DNA from: Rhodoferax_B sp049316285
GTDB lineage: Bacteria > Pseudomonadota > Gammaproteobacteria > Burkholderiales > Burkholderiaceae_C
Direction: 5' to 3'
NCBI RefSeq assembly: GCF_049316285.1
Contig: NZ_JBMOXA010000006.1
Location: forward strand, 1 to 64,000
Length of the DNA: 64,000 nt
The translations under genes and the position numbers were made by a program. The notes beneath the pieces were generated by a model. It saw nothing but the letters and a program-made list of their open reading frames with translations, searched no databases and had not been told where the DNA came from. The first letter of the stretch is position 1. Each line of letters starts with the position of its first letter. Positions 39,521 through 47,579 of this stretch are shown here, one piece after another.

Positions 39521-40192
39521 ATGAACTACAAGTTCGACTACACCGCCATCACCTCCAACGCCTGGGAGCTTTTCCTCGGCTGCCTGCTGACCTTGCAGAT
39601 TTCGGCCGTGGCGATTGTCTTTTCGCTGGTGCTGGCCATTGGCCCGGCGATGCTGCTGCAGTCGCGCCCCCATTCCTGGGCCAGCCTGCCGATCAAAGTG
39701 TTTGTGGAAGTGGTACGCAACACGCCGTTTCTGGTGCAGATTTTTGTGCTGTTCTTCGGCCTGCCGACGATTGGCATCAAGCTCTCACCCAATGTGGCGG
39801 CCATCGTGGCGCTCACCGTCAACGGTTGCGCCTACTCGATCGAAATCATTCGCGGCGGGCTGGAGTCGATTCACAAGGGCCAGTTTGAAGCCGGCTACGT
39901 GCTGGGCCTGAGCCGCTTTCAGGTGTTTCGCTATGTGATCCTCAAGCCCGCGCTGCGCGCCATCTACCCGTCGCTCACCAGCCAGTTCATCTTCCTGATG
40001 TTGACCTCGAGCATCGCCTCGTCCATCACCGCCAATGAGCTGACCCATGTGGCCGCCCAGATCGAGGCCACCACCTTCCGCAGCTTCGAGGTGTATTTCA
40101 CCGTGGCAGCACTTTATCTCGTGATGTCCATCCTGCTCTCGGCCATTTCCAGTGCCGTCTACAAGATGACCCTGACCTACCCCTCGCGCTGA
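39521..40192 (+). CDS. Amino-acid-type ABC transporter permease 1
   Basis: A 223-residue His/Glu/Gln/Arg-family inner-membrane permease with about five helices. The EAA-type cytoplasmic loop that docks the ATPase is GQFEAGYVLGLSRFQVFRYV. Other family stretches are VEVVRNTPFLVQIFVLFFGL and YSIEIIRGGLESI. It pairs with the next gene, which starts one base after its stop. Although this family classically imports polar amino acids, the operon context suggests another polar acid. Confidence 0.92.
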   Translation: MNYKFDYTAITSNAWELFLGCLLTLQISAVAIVFSLVLAIGPAMLLQSRPHSWASLPIKVFVEVVRNTPFLVQIFVLFFGLPTIGIKLSPNVAAIVALTVNGCAYSIEIIRGGLESIHKGQFEAGYVLGLSRFQVFRYVILKPALRAIYPSLTSQFIFLMLTSSIASSITANELTHVAAQIEATTFRSFEVYFTVAALYLVMSILLSAISSAVYKMTLTYPSR

Positions 40193-40193
40193 T

Positions 40194-40847
40194 ATGAGCA
40201 CTACTCTTACCTGGTCGCATTTCGCCTTGTTCATGCAGGGCCTGCAGTGGACGCTGCTGCTCACCATCATCGGTTTTGCCGGTGGAGCCATCGGCGGTTT
40301 GCTGGTGGCCCTGGCGCGCACCGCGCCTCAGGCCATCATTCGCCGCGCCGCCTGGGCGTTCATTGAGATCTTCCGCGGCACACCACTGCTGATGCAGTTG
40401 TTCGTGGTCTATTACGGCATTGCCCTGCTCGACATCCCGCTCAATCCCTGGGCTGCCGTGGCCGTGGGCTTGACCTTCCACGCCAGCGCGTTTCTCGGCG
40501 AAATCTGGCGCGGCGGCATAGAGTCGCTGCCCGGCGGACAAACCGAGGCCGCCAAGGCGCTGGGCATCCACTGGTGGCCACGCATGACAAGTGTGATCCT
40601 GCCGCAGGCCTTCAAGGTAGCGTTGCCGGCCACCGTGGGTTTCTCGGTGCAGTTGCTCAAGGGCACTTCGCTGGCCGCCATCGTGGGCTTCACCGAGTTG
40701 GCGCGCACCGGCACCATCGTCGCCAACCTCACCTACAAGCCGCTACTGGTCTACACCATTGTGGGCGGCATCTATTTCTTGTTGTGCTGGCCGCTTTCGG
40801 TGTGTGGCCGGCGCCTTGAAAAACGGCTGGCGGGCAGCGTTCGCTGA
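40194..40847 (+). CDS. Amino-acid-type ABC transporter permease 2
   Basis: A 217-residue permease of the same family. It shows FIEIFRGTPLLMQLFVVYYG, the docking loop GQTEAAKALGIHWWPRMTSV and the helix FTELARTGTIVANLTY. It is separated by one base from permease 1, indicating a heterodimeric translocator. A binding-protein gene follows after 54 bases. Confidence 0.92.
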   Translation: MSTTLTWSHFALFMQGLQWTLLLTIIGFAGGAIGGLLVALARTAPQAIIRRAAWAFIEIFRGTPLLMQLFVVYYGIALLDIPLNPWAAVAVGLTFHASAFLGEIWRGGIESLPGGQTEAAKALGIHWWPRMTSVILPQAFKVALPATVGFSVQLLKGTSLAAIVGFTELARTGTIVANLTYKPLLVYTIVGGIYFLLCWPLSVCGRRLEKRLAGSVR

Positions 40848-40901
40848 CAACCGCTGTCCATCCTGCTCTCGTTCCTTCACCACAACCTCATGGAGACAAA
40901 C

Positions 40902-41729
40902 ATGACCTTCAAACTCAACCGCCGCGCGGTCGTCGGCATCGGTGCCGCCCTGCTGGCACTTGCGCCCGTGTTGTCGGCGCACGCCGATGCGCTGGACGAC
41001 ATCAAAAAACGCGGCACCATCCGCGTCGGTGTTTTGTCCGAGTTGCCACCATGGGGCTTCATCGATGCCTCGGGCAAAAACGTCGGTTACGACGTGGACG
41101 TGGCCGAGCTCATAGGCAAGAAGCTGGGCGTGAAGGTCGAGCTGGTGTCCATGAACGTGGCCGCACGCATCGCCCAGGTGATGACCGGCAAGGTCGACGT
41201 GTTGGCCGCCACCATGGGCATGTACCCCGACCGGGCCAAGGTGGTGCAATTCACCAAGCCCTACGCCGCGCTCAGCATCATCGTGATCGCCAAAAAAGGC
41301 GACAACATCACCAAGCTGGAAGACCTGGCCGGGCGCAAGATTGGCGTGACACGTGCCGCCGCACAGGACACCGCCATCACCCAGGCAGCCCCCGCCGGGG
41401 CCACCATCCAACGCTTTGACGACGACGCCGCCGTGGTGCAGGCCCTGCTGGCCGGCCAGGTCGACGTGATCGGTGGCAACAACACCTATTTGCTGAACAT
41501 CAAGAAGGCCATGCCCGACAGCAGCTTCGAGCAAAAAGTGGTGATCAACCGCCAATACATGGGTGTGGCCATGCGCCCCGGCCAGAAGGATTTGAACACC
41601 CGCCTGAACCAGATCATCGACGAGATCAAGGCCAGCGGTGAACTCAACGCCATCAGCAAGAAGTGGACGCTGCAAGACCTGCCGGAACTCGTGACCGAGT
41701 TGCCAGGTGTTCCATTTACGGTGCAGTAA
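40902..41729 (+). CDS. Periplasmic substrate-binding protein of the ABC importer (SBP family 3)
   Basis: A 275-residue secreted protein. The start at ATG 40902 is chosen because GGAG lies seven bases upstream; an ATG at 40890 is also in frame. The signal peptide RRAVVGIGAALLALAPVLSA ends with AHA-DA. The mature part carries the family-3 pattern RGTIRVGVLSELPPWGFID, KNVGYDVDVAELIGKKLGVK and ATMGMYPDRAKVVQFTKPY. The ligand is unknown. A long hairpin follows the gene before the ATPase gene, a usual device to favour binding-protein expression. Confidence 0.92.
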   Translation: MTFKLNRRAVVGIGAALLALAPVLSAHADALDDIKKRGTIRVGVLSELPPWGFIDASGKNVGYDVDVAELIGKKLGVKVELVSMNVAARIAQVMTGKVDVLAATMGMYPDRAKVVQFTKPYAALSIIVIAKKGDNITKLEDLAGRKIGVTRAAAQDTAITQAAPAGATIQRFDDDAAVVQALLAGQVDVIGGNNTYLLNIKKAMPDSSFEQKVVINRQYMGVAMRPGQKDLNTRLNQIIDEIKASGELNAISKKWTLQDLPELVTELPGVPFTVQ

Positions 41730-41781
41730 CGGGCTAAACCCCAGCTTGCGCATCACGTGTTGCGCCCAGCCCCGTGCAGGG

Positions 41782-41824
41782 GGCGACGCCTGTGGCCCGG
41801 CAAAGCCGGTGCCACGGCGTCGCC
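41782..41824 (+). repeat. Long imperfect hairpin between binding-protein and ATPase genes
   Basis: GGCGACGCC at 41782 pairs with GGCGTCGCC ending at 41824, and the inner parts (TGTGGC, CCGGC / GCCGG, TGCCAC) pair with small bulges around an AAA loop. It sits in a 167-base intercistronic gap. It may stabilise the upstream mRNA or be a REP-like intergenic repeat. There is no U-tract. Confidence 0.6.
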
Positions 41825-41896
41825 ACCTGGGGATGTGCCAACACCAAGCTATTTTTCGTTGCGCCGCTTGCCCGCAGTAATCAGAAAAGTCTAGAG

Positions 41897-42664
41897 ATGA
41901 ACTCACACAACACCAGTCAGTCCACGCCCATCATCCGCATGGCGGGCGTGCAGAAATGGTACGGCGCGTACCACGCCCTGAAGAACATCAACTTCGAGGT
42001 GCAAGCCGGTCAGCGCATCGTGTTGTGCGGGCCTTCGGGCTCGGGCAAATCGACGCTGGTGCGCTGCATCAACCGCCTGGAAAGCTGCCAGGAAGGCAAG
42101 ATCATCGTCGACGGCGTGGACATCAGCGCCGGCCACGGCAAAGACATAGACAAGGTGCGCCGGGAAGTCGGCATGGTGTTCCAGCAGTTCAACCTGTTCC
42201 CGCACCTCACGGTACTGGAGAACTGCATGCTCGCCCCAGTGAAAACCGGCAGGATGAACAAGGAACAGGCGCGCGCCGCCGCCATGAAGCACCTGCAGCG
42301 TGTGCGTGTGGCCGATCAGGCCGACAAACATCCGGCACAACTCTCGGGCGGCCAGCAGCAACGTGTGGCGATTGCACGCGCACTGTGTATGGACCCCAAG
42401 ATCATGCTGTTCGACGAGCCAACCTCGGCGCTGGACCCCGAGATGGTGAAGGAAGTGCTGGACACCATGATCAGCCTGGCCGAGACCGGCGTGACCATGA
42501 TTTGCGTAACCCACGAAATGGGCTTCGCCAAAGCCGTGGCCGACCGCGTGATCTTCATGGCCGAAGGCGAAATTGTCGAAGAGGCCGCACCGGCCGAGTT
42601 CTTCGGCAACCCGCAGCACCAGCGCACCAAGACGTTCCTCGGCCAGATCCTGGCACAACACTAA
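41897..42664 (+). CDS. Amino-acid-type ABC transporter ATPase
   Basis: A 255-residue ATPase from the ATG at 41897. It has Walker A GPSGSGKST, the Q-loop in GMVFQQFNLFPHLTV, the signature LSGGQQQRVAIARAL, Walker B IMLFDEPTSALD, and the H-loop VTHEMGF. It energises the two permeases encoded upstream. The next gene starts 13 bases after its stop, which places the dehydroquinase in the same transcript. Confidence 0.95.
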   Translation: MNSHNTSQSTPIIRMAGVQKWYGAYHALKNINFEVQAGQRIVLCGPSGSGKSTLVRCINRLESCQEGKIIVDGVDISAGHGKDIDKVRREVGMVFQQFNLFPHLTVLENCMLAPVKTGRMNKEQARAAAMKHLQRVRVADQADKHPAQLSGGQQQRVAIARALCMDPKIMLFDEPTSALDPEMVKEVLDTMISLAETGVTMICVTHEMGFAKAVADRVIFMAEGEIVEEAAPAEFFGNPQHQRTKTFLGQILAQH

Positions 42665-42677
42665 AAAGATACACGAT

Positions 42678-43127
42678 ATGACGCAGACCGTCTTCATCCT
42701 CAACGGCCCCAACCTCAACCTGCTGGGCGAGCGCGAGCCCCACATCTATGGCCATGAAACCCTGGCCATGATCGAACAGAACTGCATCGCACGCGGTAAG
42801 GAACACGGCTTCAGCATCGACTTTCGCCAGTCGAACATCGAAGGCGAAATCATCAACAGCGTGCACGAGGCGCGCAAGAAGGCACAGGCCATCATCATCA
42901 ACCCTGCAGGCTTTTCGTTCACCTCGATTGCGCTGCTCGATTCGCTCAAGGCCTTTGACGGCATCAAGCTCGAAGTGCACTTGTCGAACATCCACCGCCG
43001 CGAAGCGATCTACCACAACTCGCTGGTGTCCAAGACCGCCGATGCGGTGATCGCCGGCCTGGGCGCCGACGGCTACATCCTGGCGCTGGACGCCTTGGCC
43101 CGCAAATTTGCCGCAACCGCCAAATGA
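42678..43127 (+). CDS. Divergent type II 3-dehydroquinate dehydratase
   Basis: A 149-residue protein with the clear AroQ fold. It starts VFILNGPNLNLLGEREPHIY, which contains the Asn, Arg and catalytic Tyr (M. tuberculosis numbering N12, R19, Y24). RQSNIEGEIINSVHEA and the LEVHLSNIHRRE strand with Glu99, His101 and Arg108 are also kept. But the usual N-x-x-x-x-x-H segment reads NPAGFSFTS, with Phe for His81, and the position of Arg112 is Tyr (EAIYHNS). Both residues contact substrate in known enzymes. In this catabolic operon it may dehydrate 3-dehydroquinate or, more likely, a related ring compound. It overlaps the next gene by four bases. Confidence 0.82.
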   Translation: MTQTVFILNGPNLNLLGEREPHIYGHETLAMIEQNCIARGKEHGFSIDFRQSNIEGEIINSVHEARKKAQAIIINPAGFSFTSIALLDSLKAFDGIKLEVHLSNIHRREAIYHNSLVSKTADAVIAGLGADGYILALDALARKFAATAK

Positions 43128-44200
43128 ACACCTCAGTCTCAACAACAGCCTTACGCATAGGCCTCATGGGCGCCGGCCTGATAGGCCGCGAACACGCCGC
43201 CCTGGTGCTGCAACATCCCGGCACGGTGCTCAGCGCCATCGCCGATCCGTCGCCCGAAGCCAAGGCCTATGCCGCGTCCATCGGTGTGCCGCTTTACGCG
43301 CAGTACCGCGACATGCTCGATAAAGAGCAACTCGATGCGGTGATCGTCGCCCTGCCCAACGCCTTGCACGTCGAAGCCGGCCTGGCTTGTGTCGCCCACA
43401 AGCTGCCCATGCTGATGGAAAAGCCGATCGCCGAAAGCGTGGCCGCCTCCATGCAGCTGGTGCAAGCCGCCGAAGCCGCCAATGTGCCCATGCTGGTCGG
43501 CCACCACCGCCGCCACAGCCCCGACATCCGCGAGGCCAAACGTGCCATAGCAGCCGGCGAACTGGGTGACATCACCGCCGTCAACGGCATGTGGCTGGTG
43601 AAGAAACAAGACCGCTACTTCGACGCCGAATGGCGCCGCAAGCCCGGCGGCGGCCCCATGCTGATCAACCTGATCCACGAGATCGACTGCCTGCGCACCA
43701 TGTGCGGCGAAATCGACAGCGTGCAGGCCATCGCCTCCAACAAGGCGCGCGGCTTCGAGGTGGAAGACACGGCCGCCATCATCTTCCAGTTTGCCAGCGG
43801 CGCCGTGGGCACTTTCCTGATGAGTGATGTGGTGCCCTCACCCTTCACCTACGACGTGACCTCGGGCCAGGCGCTGTACTTTCACCACGAGCCGGAAAAC
43901 TGCTACTACATCGGCGGCCGCAAAGCCACGCTGGCGCTGCCCATGATGCACCTCTGGGGTTACGAGTCGGCCGATGGCGACTGGCGCGACCGTACCGTGC
44001 GCCGCGGCCTGCAAACACCGCGCTCCAGTGCCTACGTCAACCAGTTGGAGAACTTCATCGCCGTGGCCAGGCGCGAGGCCGAACCCGTGGTGTCGGGACG
44101 CGACGGCATGATGACCCTGGCCGTGACGCTGGCGGTGGACCGTGCAGCGCGTGAGGGACGCGCGGTGCGTATCGCGGAAATGTTCGAGAGCACACCCTGA
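43124..44200 (+). CDS. Gfo/Idh/MocA-family oxidoreductase
   Basis: A 358-residue protein whose ATG overlaps the preceding stop. The N-terminal Rossmann fold has GLMGAGLIGREHAAL. The diagnostic EKP motif is LMEKPIAESV at about residue 98, followed by LVGHHRRHSP. The C-terminal beta-sheet domain includes LINLIHEIDCLRTMCGEI with the conserved catalytic-region His/Asp. Family members oxidise inositols, sugars or quinate-like rings with NAD(P). It is the last gene of the operon, followed by a terminator. Together with the SDR it gives the operon two dehydrogenases around one dehydratase. Confidence 0.9.
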   Translation: MNTSVSTTALRIGLMGAGLIGREHAALVLQHPGTVLSAIADPSPEAKAYAASIGVPLYAQYRDMLDKEQLDAVIVALPNALHVEAGLACVAHKLPMLMEKPIAESVAASMQLVQAAEAANVPMLVGHHRRHSPDIREAKRAIAAGELGDITAVNGMWLVKKQDRYFDAEWRRKPGGGPMLINLIHEIDCLRTMCGEIDSVQAIASNKARGFEVEDTAAIIFQFASGAVGTFLMSDVVPSPFTYDVTSGQALYFHHEPENCYYIGGRKATLALPMMHLWGYESADGDWRDRTVRRGLQTPRSSAYVNQLENFIAVARREAEPVVSGRDGMMTLAVTLAVDRAAREGRAVRIAEMFESTP

Positions 44201-44236
44201 GGCACTTCAAAATCTATAGCTTCATGCGCAGAACCC

Positions 44237-44259
44237 AAGGGCCCTAGCGGCCCTTTTTT
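44237..44259 (+). terminator. Terminator of the IclR-linked operon
   Basis: A seven-base stem (AAGGGCC / GGCCCTT) with a five-base loop and a six-base T-run, 37 bases after the oxidoreductase stop. The ATAGCTTCATGCGC sequence just before it resembles repeats common between genes in this bacterial group. Confidence 0.85.
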
Positions 44260-44327
44260 CTTATGATTCTGGCGCGGGCATGCCTTCATGCCCCAAGGTA
44301 TTCGTAGCAGTGGACAATAGCGGCCTG

Positions 44328-45491
44328 ATGTCTACCCGTGTGATCCCCGTCGTCGACCAGCGCCGCGCGCAAAGTTTGCCGCCGCTCTGGCCATCCAGCG
44401 CTGCAGTGCCGGCTGCCCCTGCGGACGGTGTGCTGCGCGACCAAATCGGCCGCCCCTTGCGCGACCTGCGCATCAGCGTCACCGACCGCTGCAACTTCCG
44501 CTGCAGCTACTGCATGCCCAAAGAGGTGTTCCACAAAGACTACGCCTACCTGCCACACAGCGCGCTGCTGAGCTTTGAAGAGATCACCCGCCTGGCGCGC
44601 CAGTTCGTCGCCCAGGGCGTGCGCAAGATCCGCCTCACCGGGGGCGAGCCCCTGCTGCGCAAAAACCTCGAACAACTGGTGGCCCAACTGGCCGCGCTGC
44701 GCACACCCGAAGGCGACGCACTCGATTTGACACTCACCACCAACGGCTCGCTGCTGGCGCGCAAGGCACAAGCCCTGAAAGACGCCGGCATGCAGCGTGT
44801 GACCGTGAGTCTGGACGGCCTGGACGACAGTGTGTTCCGCCGCATGAACGACGTGGACTTTGCCGTGCGTGACGTGCTCACCGGCATTGAGGCCGCCCAA
44901 GCCGCCGGCCTGGGCCCGGTGAAGGTCAACATGGTGGTGCAACGCGGCACCAACGAACACGAGATTCTGCCCATGGCGCGCCACTTCCGCGGCACGGGTG
45001 TGGTGCTGCGCTTCATCGAATACATGGACGTGGGCAGCACCAACGGCTGGCGCATGGACCACGTGCTGCCCTCGGCCGAGGTCATCGCCCGCCTGCGCGC
45101 AGAACTGCCGCTGGTGCCGCTGGACGCCGCCAGCCTGGGCGAAACCGCGCAGCGCTGGGGTTATGCGAATGCCGCTGGCCAGCACGATCCGGCCTTGGGC
45201 GAGGTCGGCGTGATCAGCAGCGTGACCCAGGCTTTCTGCCATGACTGCAACCGCGCGCGTATCTCCACCGAAGGCCAGATGTACCTGTGCCTGTTCGCCA
45301 GCCAGGGTTATGACTTGCGCAGCCTGCTGCGCAGCGAAGCCAGCACAGACGCAAGTTTGGCCAACGCCATCGCTGCCATCTGGCAAGGCCGCGCCGACCG
45401 CTACTCCGAGCTGCGCGCCAGCCTGCCTTCAGACAACGCTCCCGCCGCCGACCAACCGCGCCGAGTCGAAATGAGCTACATCGGTGGCTGA
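44328..45491 (+). CDS. moaA: GTP 3',8-cyclase (molybdenum cofactor biosynthesis)
   Basis: A 387-residue radical-SAM enzyme. An in-frame ATG at 44280 would add 16 residues; neither start has a strong ribosome site. The SAM cluster motif is DRCNFRCSYCMP (C-x3-C-x2-C), followed by KIRLTGGEPLLR. The second cluster is in the C-terminal part (FCHDCNRARIST, with the third Cys in LCLFAS). The normal C-terminal GG is present (SYIGG) and is needed for activity. It starts pterin formation from GTP and heads the moaA-mobA-moeA cluster. Confidence 0.95.
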   Translation: MSTRVIPVVDQRRAQSLPPLWPSSAAVPAAPADGVLRDQIGRPLRDLRISVTDRCNFRCSYCMPKEVFHKDYAYLPHSALLSFEEITRLARQFVAQGVRKIRLTGGEPLLRKNLEQLVAQLAALRTPEGDALDLTLTTNGSLLARKAQALKDAGMQRVTVSLDGLDDSVFRRMNDVDFAVRDVLTGIEAAQAAGLGPVKVNMVVQRGTNEHEILPMARHFRGTGVVLRFIEYMDVGSTNGWRMDHVLPSAEVIARLRAELPLVPLDAASLGETAQRWGYANAAGQHDPALGEVGVISSVTQAFCHDCNRARISTEGQMYLCLFASQGYDLRSLLRSEASTDASLANAIAAIWQGRADRYSELRASLPSDNAPAADQPRRVEMSYIGG

Positions 45492-45522
45492 TGTCGCTTA
45501 GTTCACACACATTCCCAAGAAG

Positions 45523-46185
45523 ATGATCTCGCGCCAAGACATCACCGGCATGGTGCTCGCAGGTGGTCAGGGCAGCCGCATGGGCGGGCTGGACAAAGGG
45601 CTGCAGCTGTTCCATGGCCAGCCGCTGGCGCGACTGGCGCTGGACCGGCTGTTTCCCCAAGTTGGCTGCGTGGCCGTGAATGCGCGCCGTCACCTCGACG
45701 TCTACGCCACCTGGAATGTGCCCGTGTGGACCGACACCCCACGCGCGCCCGGCAACAACGGCGACGACTACACCGGTCCGCTGGCCGGCTTCCTCGCCGG
45801 GCTGAGCCACTGCGCCACACCTTGGTTGCTCACCGTGCCCTGCGATGCGCCACTCTTCCCCTCCGACCTGGCCGAGCGCCTGAGCCAGGCCGTGGTGCGC
45901 GACGGCGCCAACCTGGCCATGGCCTGGGCCCCAGCCACACCGGCCGAAATCGCCTCGGGTGCACCCGCACTGCAGGCGCAACCGGTGTTCTGCCTGCTGC
46001 ACAAAAGCCTGGCCGCAAGCCTGGCGCACTACCTGGCCCTAGGCGGCCGCAAGGTGCGCGCATGGACGGCACAACACCCTTGCAGCCAAGTCGCGTTCAA
46101 CCAACCCCACGACCCTCCGCAGGCCTTCGGCAATGCCAATACGCTGGCCGAACTGCGCGGGCTTGAACTACTTGTCGCGTCATGA
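45523..46185 (+). CDS. mobA: Molybdenum cofactor guanylyltransferase
   Basis: A 220-residue protein with the GTP-binding loop MVLAGGQGSRMGGLDKGLQL, followed by YTGPLAGFLAGL and LLTVPCDAPLFPSDLAERL (metal-site Asp). The C-terminal AFGNANTLAEL is the typical FxNxNTxxDL end. It adds GMP to molybdopterin to form the MGD cofactor. Its stop overlaps the moeA start by four bases. Confidence 0.94.
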   Translation: MISRQDITGMVLAGGQGSRMGGLDKGLQLFHGQPLARLALDRLFPQVGCVAVNARRHLDVYATWNVPVWTDTPRAPGNNGDDYTGPLAGFLAGLSHCATPWLLTVPCDAPLFPSDLAERLSQAVVRDGANLAMAWAPATPAEIASGAPALQAQPVFCLLHKSLAASLAHYLALGGRKVRAWTAQHPCSQVAFNQPHDPPQAFGNANTLAELRGLELLVAS

Positions 46186-47579
46186 TCACGCCCGCCCATT
46201 TCAGCATAGAAGACATTGCCTCGGGCCTGCCCGACTACAACGCGGATGACCAGCCGGCGAGCCAGGTCAGCGCCTTTCTGGCGCGCTGGGTGCATCCGGT
46301 CAGCGCCATCCAGGAAGTGCCGCTGCTCGAAGCACTCGGCCGGGTGGTGGCCAAAGACATCGTCTCGCCGGTAAACGTGCCGCCACACGACAACGCGGCC
46401 ATGGATGGTTATGCGTTTGCATCCGCCACCCAGCTTCCCGCGCCCGTCGGGAGCAGCCTGCGCCTGCGCATTGCCGGCACCGCACTCGCGGGCGCGGCCT
46501 GGCGTGGCGCAACCCTGGCCGGAGAGTGCGTAAAGATCACCACCGGCGCCGTGATGCCGGCCGGCTTGGACACGGTGGTGCCACAGGAGCTGGTGCAGGC
46601 CACGGATGACGGCCACATCAGCTTCGCAGCCAACGCCGTGCGGCCCGGCGCCAACCGCCGCCGCTGTGGTGAAGACCTATCCCTGGGCGGCGTGGCGCTG
46701 GCACAAGGCACACGCATCAGCCCGGCCGCCCTGGGTTTGCTCGCCAGCTTGGGGCTGGCGCAAGTCTCGGTCTACCGCAAACTGCGCGTGGCCTACTTCT
46801 CCACCGGTGACGAAATCCTGGCACCGGGCCAGGCGCCACGCGAAGGCGCGGTCTATGACAGCAACCGCTTCAGCCTGTTTGGTTTGCTCACCCGCCTGGG
46901 GGTGGAGTGGCTGGACCTCGGCGCCGTGGCAGATGAACCCACAGCACTGGAAGCACACCTGCGCCGCGCGGCCCAGCAAGCCGACGTGGTGATCACCAGC
47001 GGTGGCGTCAGCGTGGGTGAGGCCGACCACACCCGTGCCACCATGCAAAAGCTGGGCGAGGTGGTCTTTTGGCGCGTGGCCATGCGCCCCGGCCGCCCCA
47101 TGGCCGTGGGGCGTATCCGCGGGTCTCAGGAAAAATGGGCCTCCAACGCTGATCAAGCGAGCACAGAAAGCTATCAAAACAATAAGCAACCGAGCTTGAT
47201 TGCACGTTCCGGCACAGGCGCGGGCGGTGCGGTGTTGTTCGGCCTGCCCGGCAACCCGGTAGCGGCCATGGTCAGTTTTATCGCTTTTGTGCGCCCTGCG
47301 CTGCTGCGCATGATGGGCAGCAGCGAAGCGCCGCCGCCGCGCCTCAGGGCGCGCAGCACCCAGGCGCTGCGCAAGGCCCCAGGCCGCACCGAATACCAGC
47401 GCGGCGTGGTCGACATCGCGCCCGATGGCGCGCTGCAAGTGCGCACCACCGGCCACCAGGGCTCTGGCCTGCTGAGCTCCATGGTGTTGGCCAACGGCCT
47501 GATCGTGCTACCCCACGACCAAGGCCCGGTGGCGGCCGGTGACTGGGTCGAGGTGATGCTGTTCGAGGGAGCCATCTAG
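46182..47579 (+). CDS. moeA: Molybdopterin molybdenumtransferase, with an in-frame insertion
   Basis: A 465-residue protein, longer than the usual 400-420. Domains appear in order: VNVPPHDNAAMDGYAF, GAVMPAGLDTVVPQE, STGDEILAPGQ, YDSNRFSL, ITSGGVSVGEADHTRATM and LFGLPGNPVAAMVSFIAFVR. It inserts molybdate into adenylylated molybdopterin. Between MAVGRIRG and GGAVLFGLPG lie about 35 extra residues (SQEKWASNADQASTESYQNN and more) with unusual AT-rich codons. This looks like a short repeat captured in frame. The insertion is at a surface loop just before the conserved active-site loop, so the enzyme may still work. Confidence 0.93.
   Translation: MITPAHFSIEDIASGLPDYNADDQPASQVSAFLARWVHPVSAIQEVPLLEALGRVVAKDIVSPVNVPPHDNAAMDGYAFASATQLPAPVGSSLRLRIAGTALAGAAWRGATLAGECVKITTGAVMPAGLDTVVPQELVQATDDGHISFAANAVRPGANRRRCGEDLSLGGVALAQGTRISPAALGLLASLGLAQVSVYRKLRVAYFSTGDEILAPGQAPREGAVYDSNRFSLFGLLTRLGVEWLDLGAVADEPTALEAHLRRAAQQADVVITSGGVSVGEADHTRATMQKLGEVVFWRVAMRPGRPMAVGRIRGSQEKWASNADQASTESYQNNKQPSLIARSGTGAGGAVLFGLPGNPVAAMVSFIAFVRPALLRMMGSSEAPPPRLRARSTQALRKAPGRTEYQRGVVDIAPDGALQVRTTGHQGSGLLSSMVLANGLIVLPHDQGPVAAGDWVEVMLFEGAI
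47128..47205 (+). repeat. AT-rich insert inside moeA, repeat-like
   Basis: Against E. coli MoeA the stretch between GRI and LFGLPGNPV is about 35 residues too long. The extra DNA (GAAAGCTATCAAAACAATAA and flanks) has a base composition unlike the rest of the gene. It resembles the small intergenic palindromic repeats with GCTAT-AAAA cores I associate with Comamonadaceae. Family assignment is from memory of the pattern only. Confidence 0.5.
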
